A DNA stretch of 64,000 bases from Pseudomonadales bacterium (GCA_022822135.1 JAJECH010000055.1:62001-126000), one strand, 5' to 3'; shown: positions 46,138-56,956, counted from the stretch's first letter. Notes: generated by a model not told the origin, from the letters alone. Made by a program: numbers and translations.

Positions 46138-46983
46138 CTACTCAGCTTCGTCGTATAGTGCATTTAGCGTTGCCATAAATACAGCGGGGTCTGTGCGTTC
46201 ACCGCTCAGGCTCACGGACCAGTGTAAGTGCGGTCCCGTTGAGCGACCTGTCGTACCGACTTTACCGATTACTTTGCTTCGATCAATTCGTTGTCCTTCG
46301 GTTACGAGAATCTCGCTCAAATGACACATCATGGATATGAAACCGCCGCCGTGATCGATCATGACGGTTTTGCCGTTGAAGAAGAAATCACCGACAACTA
46401 CAACTGTACCGGGGGTTGGATTTTTGATCGGTGTGCCGGTTGGCGCTGCCCAATCAATACCAGAGTGCGGATTGCGAGGTTGGTCATTGAAGAATCGCCG
46501 TGATCCAAAGACGCCTGAAGTGCGGCCTTCGATGGGTTGAATGATTGGGAGTAGGTCGAGCGGTTGTTCAGTAAACAGGTTGTAAGCTGCTCTCATCCGC
46601 GCCGATTCCTCACGAATCCGTTCTAAATTAGCGGTAGACGGCGTGACGTGTTCCTGATCGGTCACCGTGATACGTTCTTCGGGGTACTCTCGGTCTAGAA
46701 CTTTGATGGCAACATTTTCTGATCTGCCATCCTGGTAACTCACTTTAACGTCCGTTTCACCCGATGTCATGAATAGGGGGATACGAACGATCGCGACATT
46801 ACCTACGATCAGTTGTGGTCTCTCTTGAAAAACGACGCTCGCTACTTCGGAGCTTTCGATAGGTAATAGAGCGATGGTGCCATGAGCGCCTTGAGGCAGG
46901 GTACTTGCCTGTAACGCGATTCCACCTGAAACAAGAGAAAGCGTTACTAAAGATCTTGTAAAAATCAGCAGTTTATCGATCAC
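46138..46983 (-). CDS. M23 family metallopeptidase (LytM domain)
   Basis: About 281 residues from GTG 46983, which overlaps the end of xseA by 11 bases; a longer start inside xseA would hide the signal peptide. The hydrophobic segment at residues 5-25 is a signal sequence. The C-terminal LytM domain has all zinc ligands: 'HSGIDWAAPTGTP' (HxxxD) and 'TGPHLHWSVS' (HxH). It should cut cell-wall cross-links in the periplasm. The N-terminal part is a beta-rich segment like those preceding LytM in related proteins. Confidence 0.9.
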   Translation of the reverse strand: MIDKLLIFTRSLVTLSLVSGGIALQASTLPQGAHGTIALLPIESSEVASVVFQERPQLIVGNVAIVRIPLFMTSGETDVKVSYQDGRSENVAIKVLDREYPEERITVTDQEHVTPSTANLERIREESARMRAAYNLFTEQPLDLLPIIQPIEGRTSGVFGSRRFFNDQPRNPHSGIDWAAPTGTPIKNPTPGTVVVVGDFFFNGKTVMIDHGGGFISMMCHLSEILVTEGQRIDRSKVIGKVGTTGRSTGPHLHWSVSLSGERTDPAVFMATLNALYDEAE

Positions 46984-48565
46984 TTGATTCGCCTTGTTGA
47001 TCGCTTGTGTCTCGTTGTCTGGTGGCTTGAACGACCGCATCAATCGTACCGCCGTGCACGTGTGCGTTGATCTCTTCACCCGGACTTATCGTTTCGATAT
47101 CAGATACGATCTCACCCCAAACTGTACCATCCGGTTTTGTCACCACCGCATAACCGCGTTCAAGTGTAGCGAGTGGACTCACTGCTCGGAGTGTGGCGAC
47201 TCTCTGATGAAGGACAGCGTCTAACTTCTCGAGGCTACTACGTACTGATACCGCCAACGTGTTACTGATCTGGTTAACCTCGGTCTGTAATCCTTGGATC
47301 CTCTCCATCGGTCGGATACGGACAAGCTGAGACGTTGCGAGTTGAAGTCCGCTTTGGTATTGGCTGAGTACAAGATTCAGATGTTCTTGGATCTTACGAC
47401 GCGAATCACGGCGCCGTCGTTCGAGTTCGTTAAGATGTGAAACCGGATTACTACGATGCAAACGATGTTCCAGGTTGGTGAGTTGATCGTTCAAGTTTTT
47501 GATCCCAACCAATGGGGAGACTCGCTGCAACCTTAGACCGAGATTCCTTACATTCGCTCGACGCGATTCGAATTGTGATGCGAAAGCTGCGATCAGTTTC
47601 TCTCGCGCACGCAACACTTCGCTGTCGCGAGATTGGATATCTTGGGTTGGCTTACGAAGGCGCACATTCAACGACTCAAGGTCCTGTCCTCGAGAAACTA
47701 GGTTCGTATTCGTAAGACTGAGCAACGTGTTCTGCATGCTCACTAAATGTCGACGTAGTTCCAATACATCTGGTGACAAGAGCTCAACTGCTGTAGAAGG
47801 CGTCGCAGCGCGTTGATCTGCGACGAAATCGGAGATCGACACGTCTTTCTCGTGTCCGACCGCGCTGACGACTGGGATAGGGCAGGCGAAGATCGCGCGT
47901 GCAACCGTTTCGTCGTTGAACGCGTTGAGGTCCTCATAGGACCCGCCACCACGAGTCAACAGTAATACATCTGCATCAGCCACCGTCCGCATGGTTCGTC
48001 GGATCGCAGCAACGATCGAATCTGGAGCATCGCGCCCTTGAACGAGTGTGGGTACGTGGATGATTTCAGTCAATGGGTAGCGTCGACTGAAGTTCTGAAT
48101 CACATCCGTTATTGCTGCACCAGATTCAGCGGTCAGTAGCGCGATTCGTTTCGGAAACCGCGGGATGGGTTTCTTATGTTCTGGACGGAACAAACCCTCT
48201 TGTTCTAGTTCGCGTCTTAGCCGTTCAAACTCGGCACGAAGTGCGCCTTCACCGGCGAGTTCCATGCGGTCAACGAGAATCTGAAACTGACCGCGATCAC
48301 GGTAAATCGTAAATTTGCCATGTACATTGACTTTCGACCCGTTTTCAACATTGAATCGAAAGCGTCGATTGACACTCCGCCATGCGACACAATGAAGCGT
48401 CGCGTTCCCATCGACAAGATCGAAGTACCAATGATCCCTTGTGTAGAGGTTTGAAATCTCGCCGGTAATCCAAAGCGGCAAGAACTGTTCGTTTAGTACG
48501 CGATTGACGCGCTCAATCGCTTGAGAAACGGTTTGGATTGGTTCGTTTGTGCCATCTTCCGGCAT
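46973..48565 (-). CDS. xseA: Exodeoxyribonuclease VII large subunit
   Basis: A 530-residue protein. N-terminal OB fold ('LPLWITGEISNLYTRDHWYF'), catalytic core 'RFPKRIALLTAESGAAITDV', 'VLLLTRGGGSYEDLNAFNDE' and 'AVGHEKDVSISDFVADQRAA', then a long coiled-coil region (about 280-430). It degrades single-stranded DNA with the small subunit XseB, encoded elsewhere. In gammaproteobacteria it normally lies divergent from and next to guaB; here an RloAB pair lies between. Confidence 0.97.
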   Translation of the reverse strand: MPEDGTNEPIQTVSQAIERVNRVLNEQFLPLWITGEISNLYTRDHWYFDLVDGNATLHCVAWRSVNRRFRFNVENGSKVNVHGKFTIYRDRGQFQILVDRMELAGEGALRAEFERLRRELEQEGLFRPEHKKPIPRFPKRIALLTAESGAAITDVIQNFSRRYPLTEIIHVPTLVQGRDAPDSIVAAIRRTMRTVADADVLLLTRGGGSYEDLNAFNDETVARAIFACPIPVVSAVGHEKDVSISDFVADQRAATPSTAVELLSPDVLELRRHLVSMQNTLLSLTNTNLVSRGQDLESLNVRLRKPTQDIQSRDSEVLRAREKLIAAFASQFESRRANVRNLGLRLQRVSPLVGIKNLNDQLTNLEHRLHRSNPVSHLNELERRRRDSRRKIQEHLNLVLSQYQSGLQLATSQLVRIRPMERIQGLQTEVNQISNTLAVSVRSSLEKLDAVLHQRVATLRAVSPLATLERGYAVVTKPDGTVWGEIVSDIETISPGEEINAHVHGGTIDAVVQATRQRDTSDQQGESSDR

Positions 48566-48748
48566 GGATGAGGATTCTGCTAGTGTCGAAAAGACACACT
48601 GTTAAGTAGTTTGAATTCTAGGGTCGATTCGTTTTGCTGAGTTTTTGTAGCAATGAGTGATGCTGAGTCTACTTTGTCGAAAACAACCATCACTAGTTTC
48701 CTTTTCGAAATCGAAGCGAACCAAATTAACAATGAGCTGGAGCAACCA

Positions 48749-49378
48749 TCATCGATATGTTAATTTCTGTAGATATTCGACAAGTAGATCCACTTCAGTC
48801 GAAGGATTCACTGATGCGGTGCGTTGCACATCTGCGCGTGCTTGCCGTGCATTGTTCTTTGCTATCTCTAGATTAGGTTCGAGATCCTTGAAGAGGTTTT
48901 TATCGGCTTTCTGATAGTTAGGCAGGTATTTCCGTAGGCAAGCGATGCACTCGTCGCAGGAACTTCGCCCGTGCGTTGGCTGAAATGGACTTCTCATATA
49001 CTCGTAATGCAGCAGTAACCAGTATTCAAAACACGGCCATGATCGTGCGAGATAGATGCCTTCATTCTGCGCTCGCTGACTCGCGGCGATAAAGTTCGCA
49101 TGACTATTTCTATCAAAGACACAATAGACACGGTCGTACCGTTCGCCGAAGCTGATCTCTTCATCACGAAAGCGAATAGCGGTCTCGACAATAGACTGGG
49201 GATCTGAACCCACTATGGAGGGAGAGATTTCCACGTTAGCGGAGTTGATTCGATATCGAGATTTCAATCCATCGAAGTAAAACCGCTCCGTCCGTTCGCC
49301 TTCCGTAACGATGAGAACTCGATCGTATGATTCACGCGAAGCTTTCTTACGGTTCCCGATGCGACGTAACTTAGCCAC
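48749..49378 (-). CDS. rloB: RloB family protein (AbiLii-like defence component)
   Basis: A 209-residue RloB: 'RVLIVTEGERTERFYFDGLK' (Glu of a Toprim-like fold), 'DRVYCVFDRNSH' (Asp) and 'ARSWPCFEYWLLLHYE', all typical. The start is GTG, four bases after the end of the upstream ATPase gene, so they are translated together. RloA/RloB pairs correspond to AbiL abortive-infection systems, thought to sense phage and cut or block nucleic acid metabolism. The pair sits inside core genes. Confidence 0.9.
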   Translation of the reverse strand: MAKLRRIGNRKKASRESYDRVLIVTEGERTERFYFDGLKSRYRINSANVEISPSIVGSDPQSIVETAIRFRDEEISFGERYDRVYCVFDRNSHANFIAASQRAQNEGIYLARSWPCFEYWLLLHYEYMRSPFQPTHGRSSCDECIACLRKYLPNYQKADKNLFKDLEPNLEIAKNNARQARADVQRTASVNPSTEVDLLVEYLQKLTYR

Positions 49379-49382
49379 TCGG

Positions 49383-50648
49383 CTAGTTCGCTACATGGGA
49401 CAACAATCTCTCAGGAATGAGAAATGGCAAAGCTCCGTATCGACCGGAGAGGTACGCGCGTTCGAGATTTGATACACCTTTTCGCACTTTGAACTCGCTT
49501 AGTGCGAAGAGCGAGGTCGCGAGCGTTTCATCTCTTTCGCAAAACCAGACTTGATCCCGCCGAAACACTCTTTGGCTAAGCACAGATGTGTCATGAGTAG
49601 AGAACACCAGCTGTGCACACTTCCGGTTCAGTTCGGGGTTATGAAAGCAATCGATGAGAAATCGCACTAGCTTTGGATGTAGATTGTCATGCAATTCATC
49701 GACTACCAGCACGTAGCCGTTTCTTAAGGAGTCAAGCCAAGGACCTGCAAGGGCGAATAACTTCTGAGTTCCATCTGACTCTTCTTCAATATCAAGATCT
49801 CCCTTCGTTCCATCGTTTGTTTCGTGCGTTAACGTGACTGTTGTCAGTGCATCAATTAACCTCCCGCGAAACCTATCGCCAATTCCTTCGGATACGGAAG
49901 ATGCGATCGAAGATTGTTCCGGCTCCTCTCTCTTGATTTTTAAATCCGAGATTCCTATATCTGCTGATCTAAGAAAGTTAAGAATGCTATTTTTTCTCCC
50001 GTCCTCGTAACAATCGAGTGTGATAGATCGCGACCATCTTCCAGGCGTAGTAACATGCAAGTAACGTGAAAACCACTCGTAAAGAGGCCGTAGCTGATCG
50101 CTGTTTAACCTTACCGCAGTCGACAAGAAGAGCGTATCAGGTCGAGTTGCTCTACGCCAGACCTCCCTATCACCGAAGAGCTTTTGACCGAATTCGAACT
50201 TACTATCTCTGCGCTCGTACCATGTTTGGAGACGACCTCGTGGCCACGCATATAGCCATTCTTCAATGATCGCATCCTTAGTTGCTTTGAAACCAAAGCG
50301 GTAGCGTATGCCGTCGGTACCGAGTACGGTAGCTTCTAAAGTGGTGGGACGATAACTGGTGGTCTCATCGAAACGGAAACCCTCAACTGGCAACTCATTC
50401 AATCCTCTCGCTGAATCTATGACAATCGACTTCATGGCACCAAGTGCTCGAAGGATATTGGTCTTTCCGGCACCGTTAGCACCATAGATCACGGCAGATC
50501 GTACCGCGTCTATCGGTCTCCTCCGTTCGATGGACTCGGCATTTACCACATTGGTTGAACGGTGTTCTTTTCCTTGATCAGCGATGAGCGTCAGTATCAC
50601 CTCGTCTTTGATCGATCTGTAGTTCGCTACGGTAAAGTCAAGTAACAT
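49383..50648 (-). CDS. rloA: RloA-like AAA/ABC-type ATPase (AbiLi-like defence component)
   Basis: About 421 residues from ATG 50648 ('MLLDFTVANYRSIKDEV', the typical start; GTG 50660 would add four residues). It is an SMC-like ATPase with Walker A 'YGANGAGKTNILRAL' near residue 55, Walker B 'YVLVVDELHDNLHP' and the H-loop 'LVFSTHDTSVL'. This architecture is shared by AbiLi and other overcoming-lysogenisation-like defence ATPases. It precedes rloB by four bases. It probably senses infection and activates RloB. Confidence 0.9.
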   Translation of the reverse strand: MLLDFTVANYRSIKDEVILTLIADQGKEHRSTNVVNAESIERRRPIDAVRSAVIYGANGAGKTNILRALGAMKSIVIDSARGLNELPVEGFRFDETTSYRPTTLEATVLGTDGIRYRFGFKATKDAIIEEWLYAWPRGRLQTWYERRDSKFEFGQKLFGDREVWRRATRPDTLFLSTAVRLNSDQLRPLYEWFSRYLHVTTPGRWSRSITLDCYEDGRKNSILNFLRSADIGISDLKIKREEPEQSSIASSVSEGIGDRFRGRLIDALTTVTLTHETNDGTKGDLDIEEESDGTQKLFALAGPWLDSLRNGYVLVVDELHDNLHPKLVRFLIDCFHNPELNRKCAQLVFSTHDTSVLSQRVFRRDQVWFCERDETLATSLFALSEFKVRKGVSNLERAYLSGRYGALPFLIPERLLSHVAN

Positions 50649-50660
50649 TACAATCTTCAC

Positions 50661-50974
50661 ATGTTCTAACCGTTAATTTTGCATTATTATGTCAATAAAC
50701 GCTAATAAATATTGTGAAAGGGTCATTAAAGGTACTAGTTGAGGTTTGGAAATGGAGGGTTGTAGCGCTCAATTCGCCGGTTTCAACGATACGCTGAATT
50801 AACGGAAAAGACCCTCGACTAGCACCACACAAAACGTGAATCCACCTCAGCACTTTGCTTGCTAGCTCGTCTCGATTTAGATCAGTGACATTCTTCCGTT
50901 CCGAAAGAAAGATGCCGACAGGATGTTAGGACATCTCATCGCTAAAATCTCCTTTTGGTCGAAGGCTTAACAGC
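50661..50974. other. Intergenic region between rloA and guaB
   Basis: AT-rich near rloA and more balanced near guaB. A TTGACA on the minus strand (at about 50690) could serve the rlo operon, but I see no matching -10 box at 16-18 bases. No open frame or strong hairpin is visible. Both promoters must lie here because the genes are divergent. Confidence 0.5.
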
Positions 50975-52441
50975 ATGTTGCGCATCACCAACGAAGCTCT
51001 GACGTTTGACGATGTGCTTTTGCGACCGGGTTATTCCAAGGTCCTACCCGCCGATGTCTCGCTGCGATCCCGAGTCACGCGTGACATTTCCTTAAACGTC
51101 CCACTCATCTCCGCTGCCATGGATACCGTAACCGAGGCACGTCTCGCGATCGGTATTGCCCAAGAGGGTGGCATCGGCATCGTGCATAAGAACATGTCGA
51201 TCGAGGCACAAGCTAACGAAGTACGGACAGTAAAGAAATTTGAGACAGGCGTTATTCGTGATCCGATCACCATTGACGTCGATGCATCGGTTCAGGATCT
51301 CATAGACCTAACCGCGAAGCACCAGATTTCGGGCGTGCCAGTCCTAAGTCAGAACACATTAGCGGGGATCGTGACTCATCGAGATATTCGTTTCGAAACG
51401 CGAATGGACTTGCGTGTCTCCGACGTAATGACGCCGAAGTCGAAACTCGTAACGACCCCGGAAGATTCGTCGTTTGAGACGATCCTTGAGTTACTGCAGC
51501 AGCACCGAATCGAGAAAATCCTCTTGACCAATCACAACGGTCAACTGAGTGGCATGGTCACCGTTAAGGACATTCAGAAATCGCAGGACTATCCGAATGC
51601 GTGCAAAGACGAGGCAGGCCAGTTGCGCGTCGGTGCGTCCGTTGGTACGAGCTCTGAAACGGATGAACGTGTCGAAAAACTTGCCGAAGCAGGCGCGGAT
51701 TTGATCGTCGTCGATACCGCACACGGACACTCACAAAACGTTATTGAGCGAATACGATGGATTAAGCAGTCGTTCGCAGACCTTAGTGTCGTAGGCGGCA
51801 ACGTTGCTACGGCAGAAGGTGCACGAGCGCTCGTGGACGCTGGCGTTGATGCGGTCAAAGTCGGAATCGGACCCGGCAGCATCTGTACGACCCGGATGGT
51901 TACCGGGGTCGGAGTACCGCAGGTGACTGCGATTGACGATGTTGTCTCGGAGTTAAGCGCTGAGGAAGTACCTGTCATAGCGGATGGTGGTATTCGCTAC
52001 TCTGGCGACATTGCGAAGGCGATCGCTGCAGGAGCAGACTGTGTCATGATTGGTTCGTTACTTGCAGGCACGGACGAAGCGCCCGGGGAGATCGAACTCT
52101 ATCAAGGACGTACGTACAAGAGCTATCGGGGAATGGGTTCTTTAGGTGCAATGGCCGAGCATCGCGGCTCGCGTAATCGCTATGCGTTAAACGAAGACGC
52201 CAACGTCAATAAACTCGTGCCGGAAGGTGTCGAAGGTCGTGTGCCATATCGTGGACCGCTTCGAGCGGTTGTACAGCAGATGACAGGAGGCTTACGTAGT
52301 GCAATGGGTTACACAGGATGTGAAACCATCGAAGAACTTCGCACTCAGTCTCAATTCAGCTCGATCACCAGTGCTAGCCAAGAGGAAAGTCACGTCCACG
52401 ACGTAGATATTGTCAAGGAAGCGCCGAATTACCCGGGCTGA
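50975..52441 (+). CDS. guaB: Inosine-5'-monophosphate dehydrogenase
   Basis: A 488-residue IMPDH, the first step from IMP to GMP (IMP to XMP with NAD). The TIM-barrel start '[17 protein letters not shown]', a CBS pair (about 95-205) for allosteric control, the active-site Cys loop '[17 protein letters not shown]' near residue 300 and '[10 protein letters not shown]' are intact. It is followed 42 bases later by guaA, the next enzyme. Confidence 0.97.
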   Translation: MLRITNEALTFDDVLLRPGYSKVLPADVSLRSRVTRDISLNVPLISAAMDTVTEARLAIGIAQEGGIGIVHKNMSIEAQANEVRTVKKFETGVIRDPITIDVDASVQDLIDLTAKHQISGVPVLSQNTLAGIVTHRDIRFETRMDLRVSDVMTPKSKLVTTPEDSSFETILELLQQHRIEKILLTNHNGQLSGMVTVKDIQKSQDYPNACKDEAGQLRVGASVGTSSETDERVEKLAEAGADLIVVDTAHGHSQNVIERIRWIKQSFADLSVVGGNVATAEGARALVDAGVDAVKVGIGPGSICTTRMVTGVGVPQVTAIDDVVSELSAEEVPVIADGGIRYSGDIAKAIAAGADCVMIGSLLAGTDEAPGEIELYQGRTYKSYRGMGSLGAMAEHRGSRNRYALNEDANVNKLVPEGVEGRVPYRGPLRAVVQQMTGGLRSAMGYTGCETIEELRTQSQFSSITSASQEESHVHDVDIVKEAPNYPG

Positions 52442-52483
52442 GTAACGCTTGGCATCTAACTCTGAGTACAGCGACTAGAGCTC

Positions 52484-54019
52484 TTGATTGTTGTAATTGA
52501 TTTTGGCTCTCAAACGACCCAGCTGATCGCGCGTCGCGTACGTGAACTCAACGTCTATTGTGAGATTCACCCATTCGATGCAGACGCGTCCCTGCTCTCG
52601 GAACTGCGTCCAGACGGGTTCATACTCTCAGGTGGTCCTGAATCCGTAACTGAACGGATCACGCCACGCATTCCGGACTGGTTGCTCGAAAGTAATAAAC
52701 CTGTTCTTGGCATTTGCTATGGAATGCAAGCGCTGGTTGCGCAGCTGGGAGGCCACGTCGAAAACTCGCAGATGAAAGAGTTCGGCGCGACGCAAGTCCT
52801 GACCAACGGTAGTGATTTGCTCTTGCACGGACTTGGAAATACGCTGCCAGTGTGGATGAGTCATGGCGACAAAGTTGCGAAACTACCTGTCGGATTTAGT
52901 GGTACTGCAAAAACCGCCTCTGCCCCATTCGTTGGTATGGCCGATCCAGCACGTAGGTGGTACGGCATCCAGTTTCATCCAGAGGTCACCCATACGCGTG
53001 ACGGTGTTGAAATCCTACGGCGTTTCTTATTTGACGTGGTTGGTTGTGACGCATCTTGGCAACCCGCGAACATCGTAGATCGTCTCGTCGAGGAGATCAA
53101 AGTCGAGGTAGGCGATAGTGACGTGCTACTTGGCCTATCGGGCGGGGTTGATTCAAGCGTAACCGCGGCATTACTCGCGAGAGCCATCGGCGAGAGACTC
53201 CATTGTGTTTTCGTTGACAATGGCTTACTCCGCATGAACGAGCGAGAGGAAGTTGAACAAGCGTTTCAGCCATCCAATACGATGACATTGGACTTACGCG
53301 TGATTGATGCGAGGTCACGATTTCTAGATGCATTGCACGGCGTGGATGAGCCCGAAGCCAAGCGGAAAATCATCGGAGAAACTTTCATTCGGGTGTTCGA
53401 AGCTGCCGCGTCGGAATTGACCAACGTGAAGTTCCTCGGGCAAGGTACGATCTACCCGGACGTCGTCGAGTCGGCTGCGACTAGGTTCGGTAAATCGCAT
53501 GTGATCAAAAGCCACCACAATGTGGGTGGCTTACCAGAACGACTTCATTTGGAGCTGCTCGAACCATTGCGGGATCTATTCAAAGATGAAGTACGACAGG
53601 TTGGTCTTGCTTTGGGTTTACCTGATTCTCTAATAAATCGACATCCGTTTCCCGGACCAGGTCTTGCGGTTCGAGTACTAGGAGAGGTTCACGAAACGTA
53701 TTTGGAAACACTTCGTCAAGCGGACGCGATCTATCTAGAGGAGTTACGACAAGCAGATTGGTACGACAAGGTCGCGCAGGCGTTTTGCGTTTTTCTCCCC
53801 GTCAAGTCGGTGGGAGTGATGGGAGATGCAAGACGGTATGAGTATGTCATCGCGTTGCGTGCCGTGACCACAACAGACTTTATGACTGCCGATTGGGCTA
53901 AACTCCCTCATGATTTGGTCGGAAGAGTTTCGTCGCGAATCATCAACGAAGTTAAAGGGGTATCACGCGTTGTTTACGACGTTTCGAGTAAACCGCCGTC
54001 GACGATTGAATGGGAATGA
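52484..54019 (+). CDS. guaA: GMP synthase (glutamine-hydrolysing)
   Basis: A 511-residue enzyme that converts XMP to GMP with glutamine and ATP. The class I amidotransferase domain has nucleophile Cys in '[11 protein letters not shown]' (about residue 77) and His/Glu in '[11 protein letters not shown]'. The ATP pyrophosphatase loop is '[15 protein letters not shown]' near 219, and the dimerisation domain '[17 protein letters not shown]' follows. The start is TTG (none better upstream). It forms an operon with guaB. Confidence 0.97.
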   Translation: MIVVIDFGSQTTQLIARRVRELNVYCEIHPFDADASLLSELRPDGFILSGGPESVTERITPRIPDWLLESNKPVLGICYGMQALVAQLGGHVENSQMKEFGATQVLTNGSDLLLHGLGNTLPVWMSHGDKVAKLPVGFSGTAKTASAPFVGMADPARRWYGIQFHPEVTHTRDGVEILRRFLFDVVGCDASWQPANIVDRLVEEIKVEVGDSDVLLGLSGGVDSSVTAALLARAIGERLHCVFVDNGLLRMNEREEVEQAFQPSNTMTLDLRVIDARSRFLDALHGVDEPEAKRKIIGETFIRVFEAAASELTNVKFLGQGTIYPDVVESAATRFGKSHVIKSHHNVGGLPERLHLELLEPLRDLFKDEVRQVGLALGLPDSLINRHPFPGPGLAVRVLGEVHETYLETLRQADAIYLEELRQADWYDKVAQAFCVFLPVKSVGVMGDARRYEYVIALRAVTTTDFMTADWAKLPHDLVGRVSSRIINEVKGVSRVVYDVSSKPPSTIEWE

Positions 54020-54084
54020 ACTCGTAGGAATCTTCGAACGAAATGTTCGCTGTTTTGAAGCACATGGTTAGGTAGTGAGTCTGG

Positions 54085-55065
54085 ATGTCCGAACGGCCAG
54101 TTAGTCGACTCAGCACGCTATTTAAACCGCCAGAATTGGCGGAGAAAGGCGTTTCTGTGTCAAATGCGGAAATTGAGTTTTTCACGGAGAATGGTTTTCT
54201 ATTCAAGCGAAATCTCATTGACTCAGATGCCTCTGCAGATGCACTCGATCGAGCGTGGCGAAGTCTGCTTGATTCAGTACCGCCAGCGGACGGAAGCGCT
54301 TGGGTGTTGATACGTGACGATCCTGACAGCTGGCGATCGCCTCAGTGGTCCGAACTACCACCAGCGGATACTTCCGGTCCCTTTGAAGGAAGGCAGCGAA
54401 CCGCAGTACATGGACGAACGGTCAAGATGCATGAGATCGGCAACGAGGAGTACCTTCTAGATCTCGTGCCTAACAACCCCAAAATCCGAGAGATCGCCAG
54501 GGCATTACTTGCGGATAGACTGAAATTAAGTGAGCGCACGAGAGGTGTGTACGCGCTTTTCCCAACGAAGCAATTGTCAACGGAGGAAATCCAAAAACGC
54601 ATCAATGGTGTGAGTCTTGGACCTCATACCGACCGCGTGTGCCAGCAACTCAACGTGTGCGCATATCTCGACGACGTGCCACCCCGCTCGGGAGGATTCA
54701 CTGTTTATCCTGGAAGCCATCGGATCATGTTTCAGGCACATCGGTACGAAGCAAACTGGTCGCCGTCCGATTCGTTTAACGATGCGATGCGGGAAGTCGT
54801 TAGCACCATTACGCCGGTCGAATTCGTTGGTAAGCAAGGCGATGTCGTCTTTTGGCACGGGCGAACCGTACACTCGGCAGGTATCCACATCGGCGACACG
54901 ATTCGATGGGCGGTTTTCGCTGATTTCACGGAAGACCGTGAAATCCTTGACGCGGATGCACATCGTGCTCTTGGTCTTTATGAGTGGTTCAAAGATGCCA
55001 AGCTGTTTAGGAATGACGTAGAAGTCAGCGATGACATGTGGCGCAGCTGGCGATTAGGACGATAG
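54085..55065 (+). CDS. Phytanoyl-CoA dioxygenase (PhyH) family protein
   Basis: A 326-residue iron/2-oxoglutarate dioxygenase. The HxD is clear in 'SLGPHTDRVCQQL', then 'PPRSGGFTVYPGSHR' and the distal His in 'VVFWHGRTVHSAG', with Arg in 'GDTIRWAVFADF'. The N-terminal 'EIEFFTENGFLFKRNLI' is the usual PhyH opening. It lies alone between guaA and an amidohydrolase gene on the same strand. Substrate unknown. Confidence 0.85.
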   Translation: MSERPVSRLSTLFKPPELAEKGVSVSNAEIEFFTENGFLFKRNLIDSDASADALDRAWRSLLDSVPPADGSAWVLIRDDPDSWRSPQWSELPPADTSGPFEGRQRTAVHGRTVKMHEIGNEEYLLDLVPNNPKIREIARALLADRLKLSERTRGVYALFPTKQLSTEEIQKRINGVSLGPHTDRVCQQLNVCAYLDDVPPRSGGFTVYPGSHRIMFQAHRYEANWSPSDSFNDAMREVVSTITPVEFVGKQGDVVFWHGRTVHSAGIHIGDTIRWAVFADFTEDREILDADAHRALGLYEWFKDAKLFRNDVEVSDDMWRSWRLGR

Positions 55066-55194
55066 TGCAATTAGTTCGGGTTTAGCGAAGTAACGCGCAC
55101 ATTGCTACCTCAAAACTAAGTTCAACGCACCAAATCCGTTAAATATGCACGTCGGCTTTTTATTAGCCGCAAATATATCCCACGGAGGGACTTT

Positions 55195-56889
55195 ATGTCA
55201 CATTCAATGATCATCTCGGGTGGAACTCTCGTCGACGGTACTGGCGCAGAACCGCGCAAGGCTGATGTCGCGGTAGACGATGGCGTGATTAGCCGAGTTG
55301 GTGATCTTTCAGAAGCAGAAGCTGAACGTACGATTGATGCAACCGGAAAGTTGGTTACACCTGGATTCGTTGATCTTCATACGCATTTGGACGCTCAAAT
55401 TGGTTGGGATCCTGAAATGCGACCCAGTTCTTACCACGGTGTTACGACTGCTCTCATCGGAAATTGCGGCGTAACTTTCGCGCCGTGCGCGGAAGATAAC
55501 CGTTCCTATCTCGCCAAATTGATGGAAGCTGTTGAAGATATTGCGGCAGACGCCATCATGGATGGCTTGCCGTGGAACTGGACCAGTTTCGGTGAATATC
55601 TTGATTCTCTGCAGACACTGCGTCCCGCGTTGAACGTCGTCGGCATGTGCGGACACTCGGCGATTCGTTTCGAAGCGATGGGCGATAAGAGCTGCGACGA
55701 AGGCGTACAAGCCGACGAACGTGAACTGAAGCGAATCGTTGAATTGGTCGAAGAGTCGGTAGAAGGCGGCGCGGTCGGGTTCTCAACGTCACGTTTTCTT
55801 GGTCACCGTGTTCCTGATGGTCGATTGACCCCTGGAACTTGGGCAGATGAGCGAGAGACAACCGCAATACAGAAAGCAGTCGTTGAGGCTGGTGGACGGG
55901 GTGGTTTATTCCAGGCAGCGCCTGATATGCGCACACGATATGAAATCGAGCGTCAAATGTTCGAAACAGGTGCTGAGCTAGGTTGCCAGGTGTTGTTCTC
56001 GGGTGGTACTGGCCCTCAGGGTGATGGTGGCGTTTCCAGTTGGGAAGACTTCCTTGGACGCAACAACGAAGCCGGTCGCCGGATCACTTCCATTTGTCAT
56101 ACGCGGCCGAGCGGTTCGTTCTTCGGGTTGGCGCAACAAGCGTTTCTCCGCACACCAGCGTGGGCTGAGTTAATGAAGCTGCCAAGCATCGCTGAACGTG
56201 TGGCTGAAATGAAGAAGCCCGAAGTTCGTGAAAAATTGATCTCGGAAGCGATCGAGAACGGCGGATTTGGTCAGACAGCACGTATCCTCCACCCAATGGG
56301 TTTCGGCGACTACCCTGACTACGACCTCGAGAACCAGAAGAACTTGCAGAAACTTGCGGATGAAGCTGGTAAAGATCCGGTTGAGGTCTATGTTGACCGA
56401 TTGATCGAGTCGGAAGGTAAAGAACTTTGGAATCTCTGGGCATTCGGTGGTGCGCTTCAGAATCAATGGAACTACATGCGGTTACCGTACGTGATTCCGA
56501 TGCTTGGTGACGCCGGCGCGCACGTTGGTCAATTCACCGATGCGGATTCACCGACGTTCTTACTCGGCGAATTGACGCGAGATCGTGGCGTGTACACAGT
56601 ACAAGAAGCGGTCCATCGTATTTCAGGTCAGTCTGCCGAAGTGCTTGGTCTCAAGAAGCGAGGCGAAGTGCGAGAAGGCTGGCACGCAGATCTCAATGTG
56701 ATCGATTACGACGAATTGAAATCATGTCATCCGGAGTACGTGAACGATTTCCCACACAATGGCGGTCGCTTGGTTGTCAAGAGCAAAGGCTATGACGCGA
56801 CGATCGTGGCTGGGCAAGTCGTTATCGAAAACGGTGAATACACAGGCAATCGACCTGGTGAAGTTATCCGAGATTTCATCCGCGATTAA
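55195..56889 (+). CDS. D-aminoacylase-like amidohydrolase
   Basis: A 564-residue zinc amidohydrolase of the N-acyl-D-amino-acid deacylase group: 'TPGFVDLHTHLDAQIGWDPE' (HxH metals), 'LIGNCGVTFAPC', 'MCGHSAIR', 'VGFSTSRFLGH' and 'LGDAGAHVGQFTDADSPTFL' (metal Asp and substrate contacts). A strong ribosome-binding sequence (GGAGGG, six bases before ATG) predicts high expression. A perfect terminator follows. It probably hydrolyses N-acyl-D-amino acids or related amides; the precise substrate is open. Confidence 0.88.
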   Translation: MSHSMIISGGTLVDGTGAEPRKADVAVDDGVISRVGDLSEAEAERTIDATGKLVTPGFVDLHTHLDAQIGWDPEMRPSSYHGVTTALIGNCGVTFAPCAEDNRSYLAKLMEAVEDIAADAIMDGLPWNWTSFGEYLDSLQTLRPALNVVGMCGHSAIRFEAMGDKSCDEGVQADERELKRIVELVEESVEGGAVGFSTSRFLGHRVPDGRLTPGTWADERETTAIQKAVVEAGGRGGLFQAAPDMRTRYEIERQMFETGAELGCQVLFSGGTGPQGDGGVSSWEDFLGRNNEAGRRITSICHTRPSGSFFGLAQQAFLRTPAWAELMKLPSIAERVAEMKKPEVREKLISEAIENGGFGQTARILHPMGFGDYPDYDLENQKNLQKLADEAGKDPVEVYVDRLIESEGKELWNLWAFGGALQNQWNYMRLPYVIPMLGDAGAHVGQFTDADSPTFLLGELTRDRGVYTVQEAVHRISGQSAEVLGLKKRGEVREGWHADLNVIDYDELKSCHPEYVNDFPHNGGRLVVKSKGYDATIVAGQVVIENGEYTGNRPGEVIRDFIRD

Positions 56890-56924
56890 GCTCTTCGTAT
56901 TGCACTAAGCAATAGCTAACTTGT

Positions 56925-56956
56925 ACGCCCCGTGATTGCGATCACGGGGCGTTTTT
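56925..56956 (+). terminator. Strong Rho-independent terminator
   Basis: A perfect 12-bp stem ACGCCCCGTGAT / ATCACGGGGCGT with a four-base loop TGCG, followed directly by a run of five T. It ends the amidohydrolase transcript and separates it from the EF-G-like gene. Confidence 0.95.

Noticed and set aside
46984-47079. Longer M23 peptidase start inside xseA
   Set aside because: It would place 32 polar residues before the signal sequence and overlap xseA by more than 100 bases; GTG 46983 is simpler.
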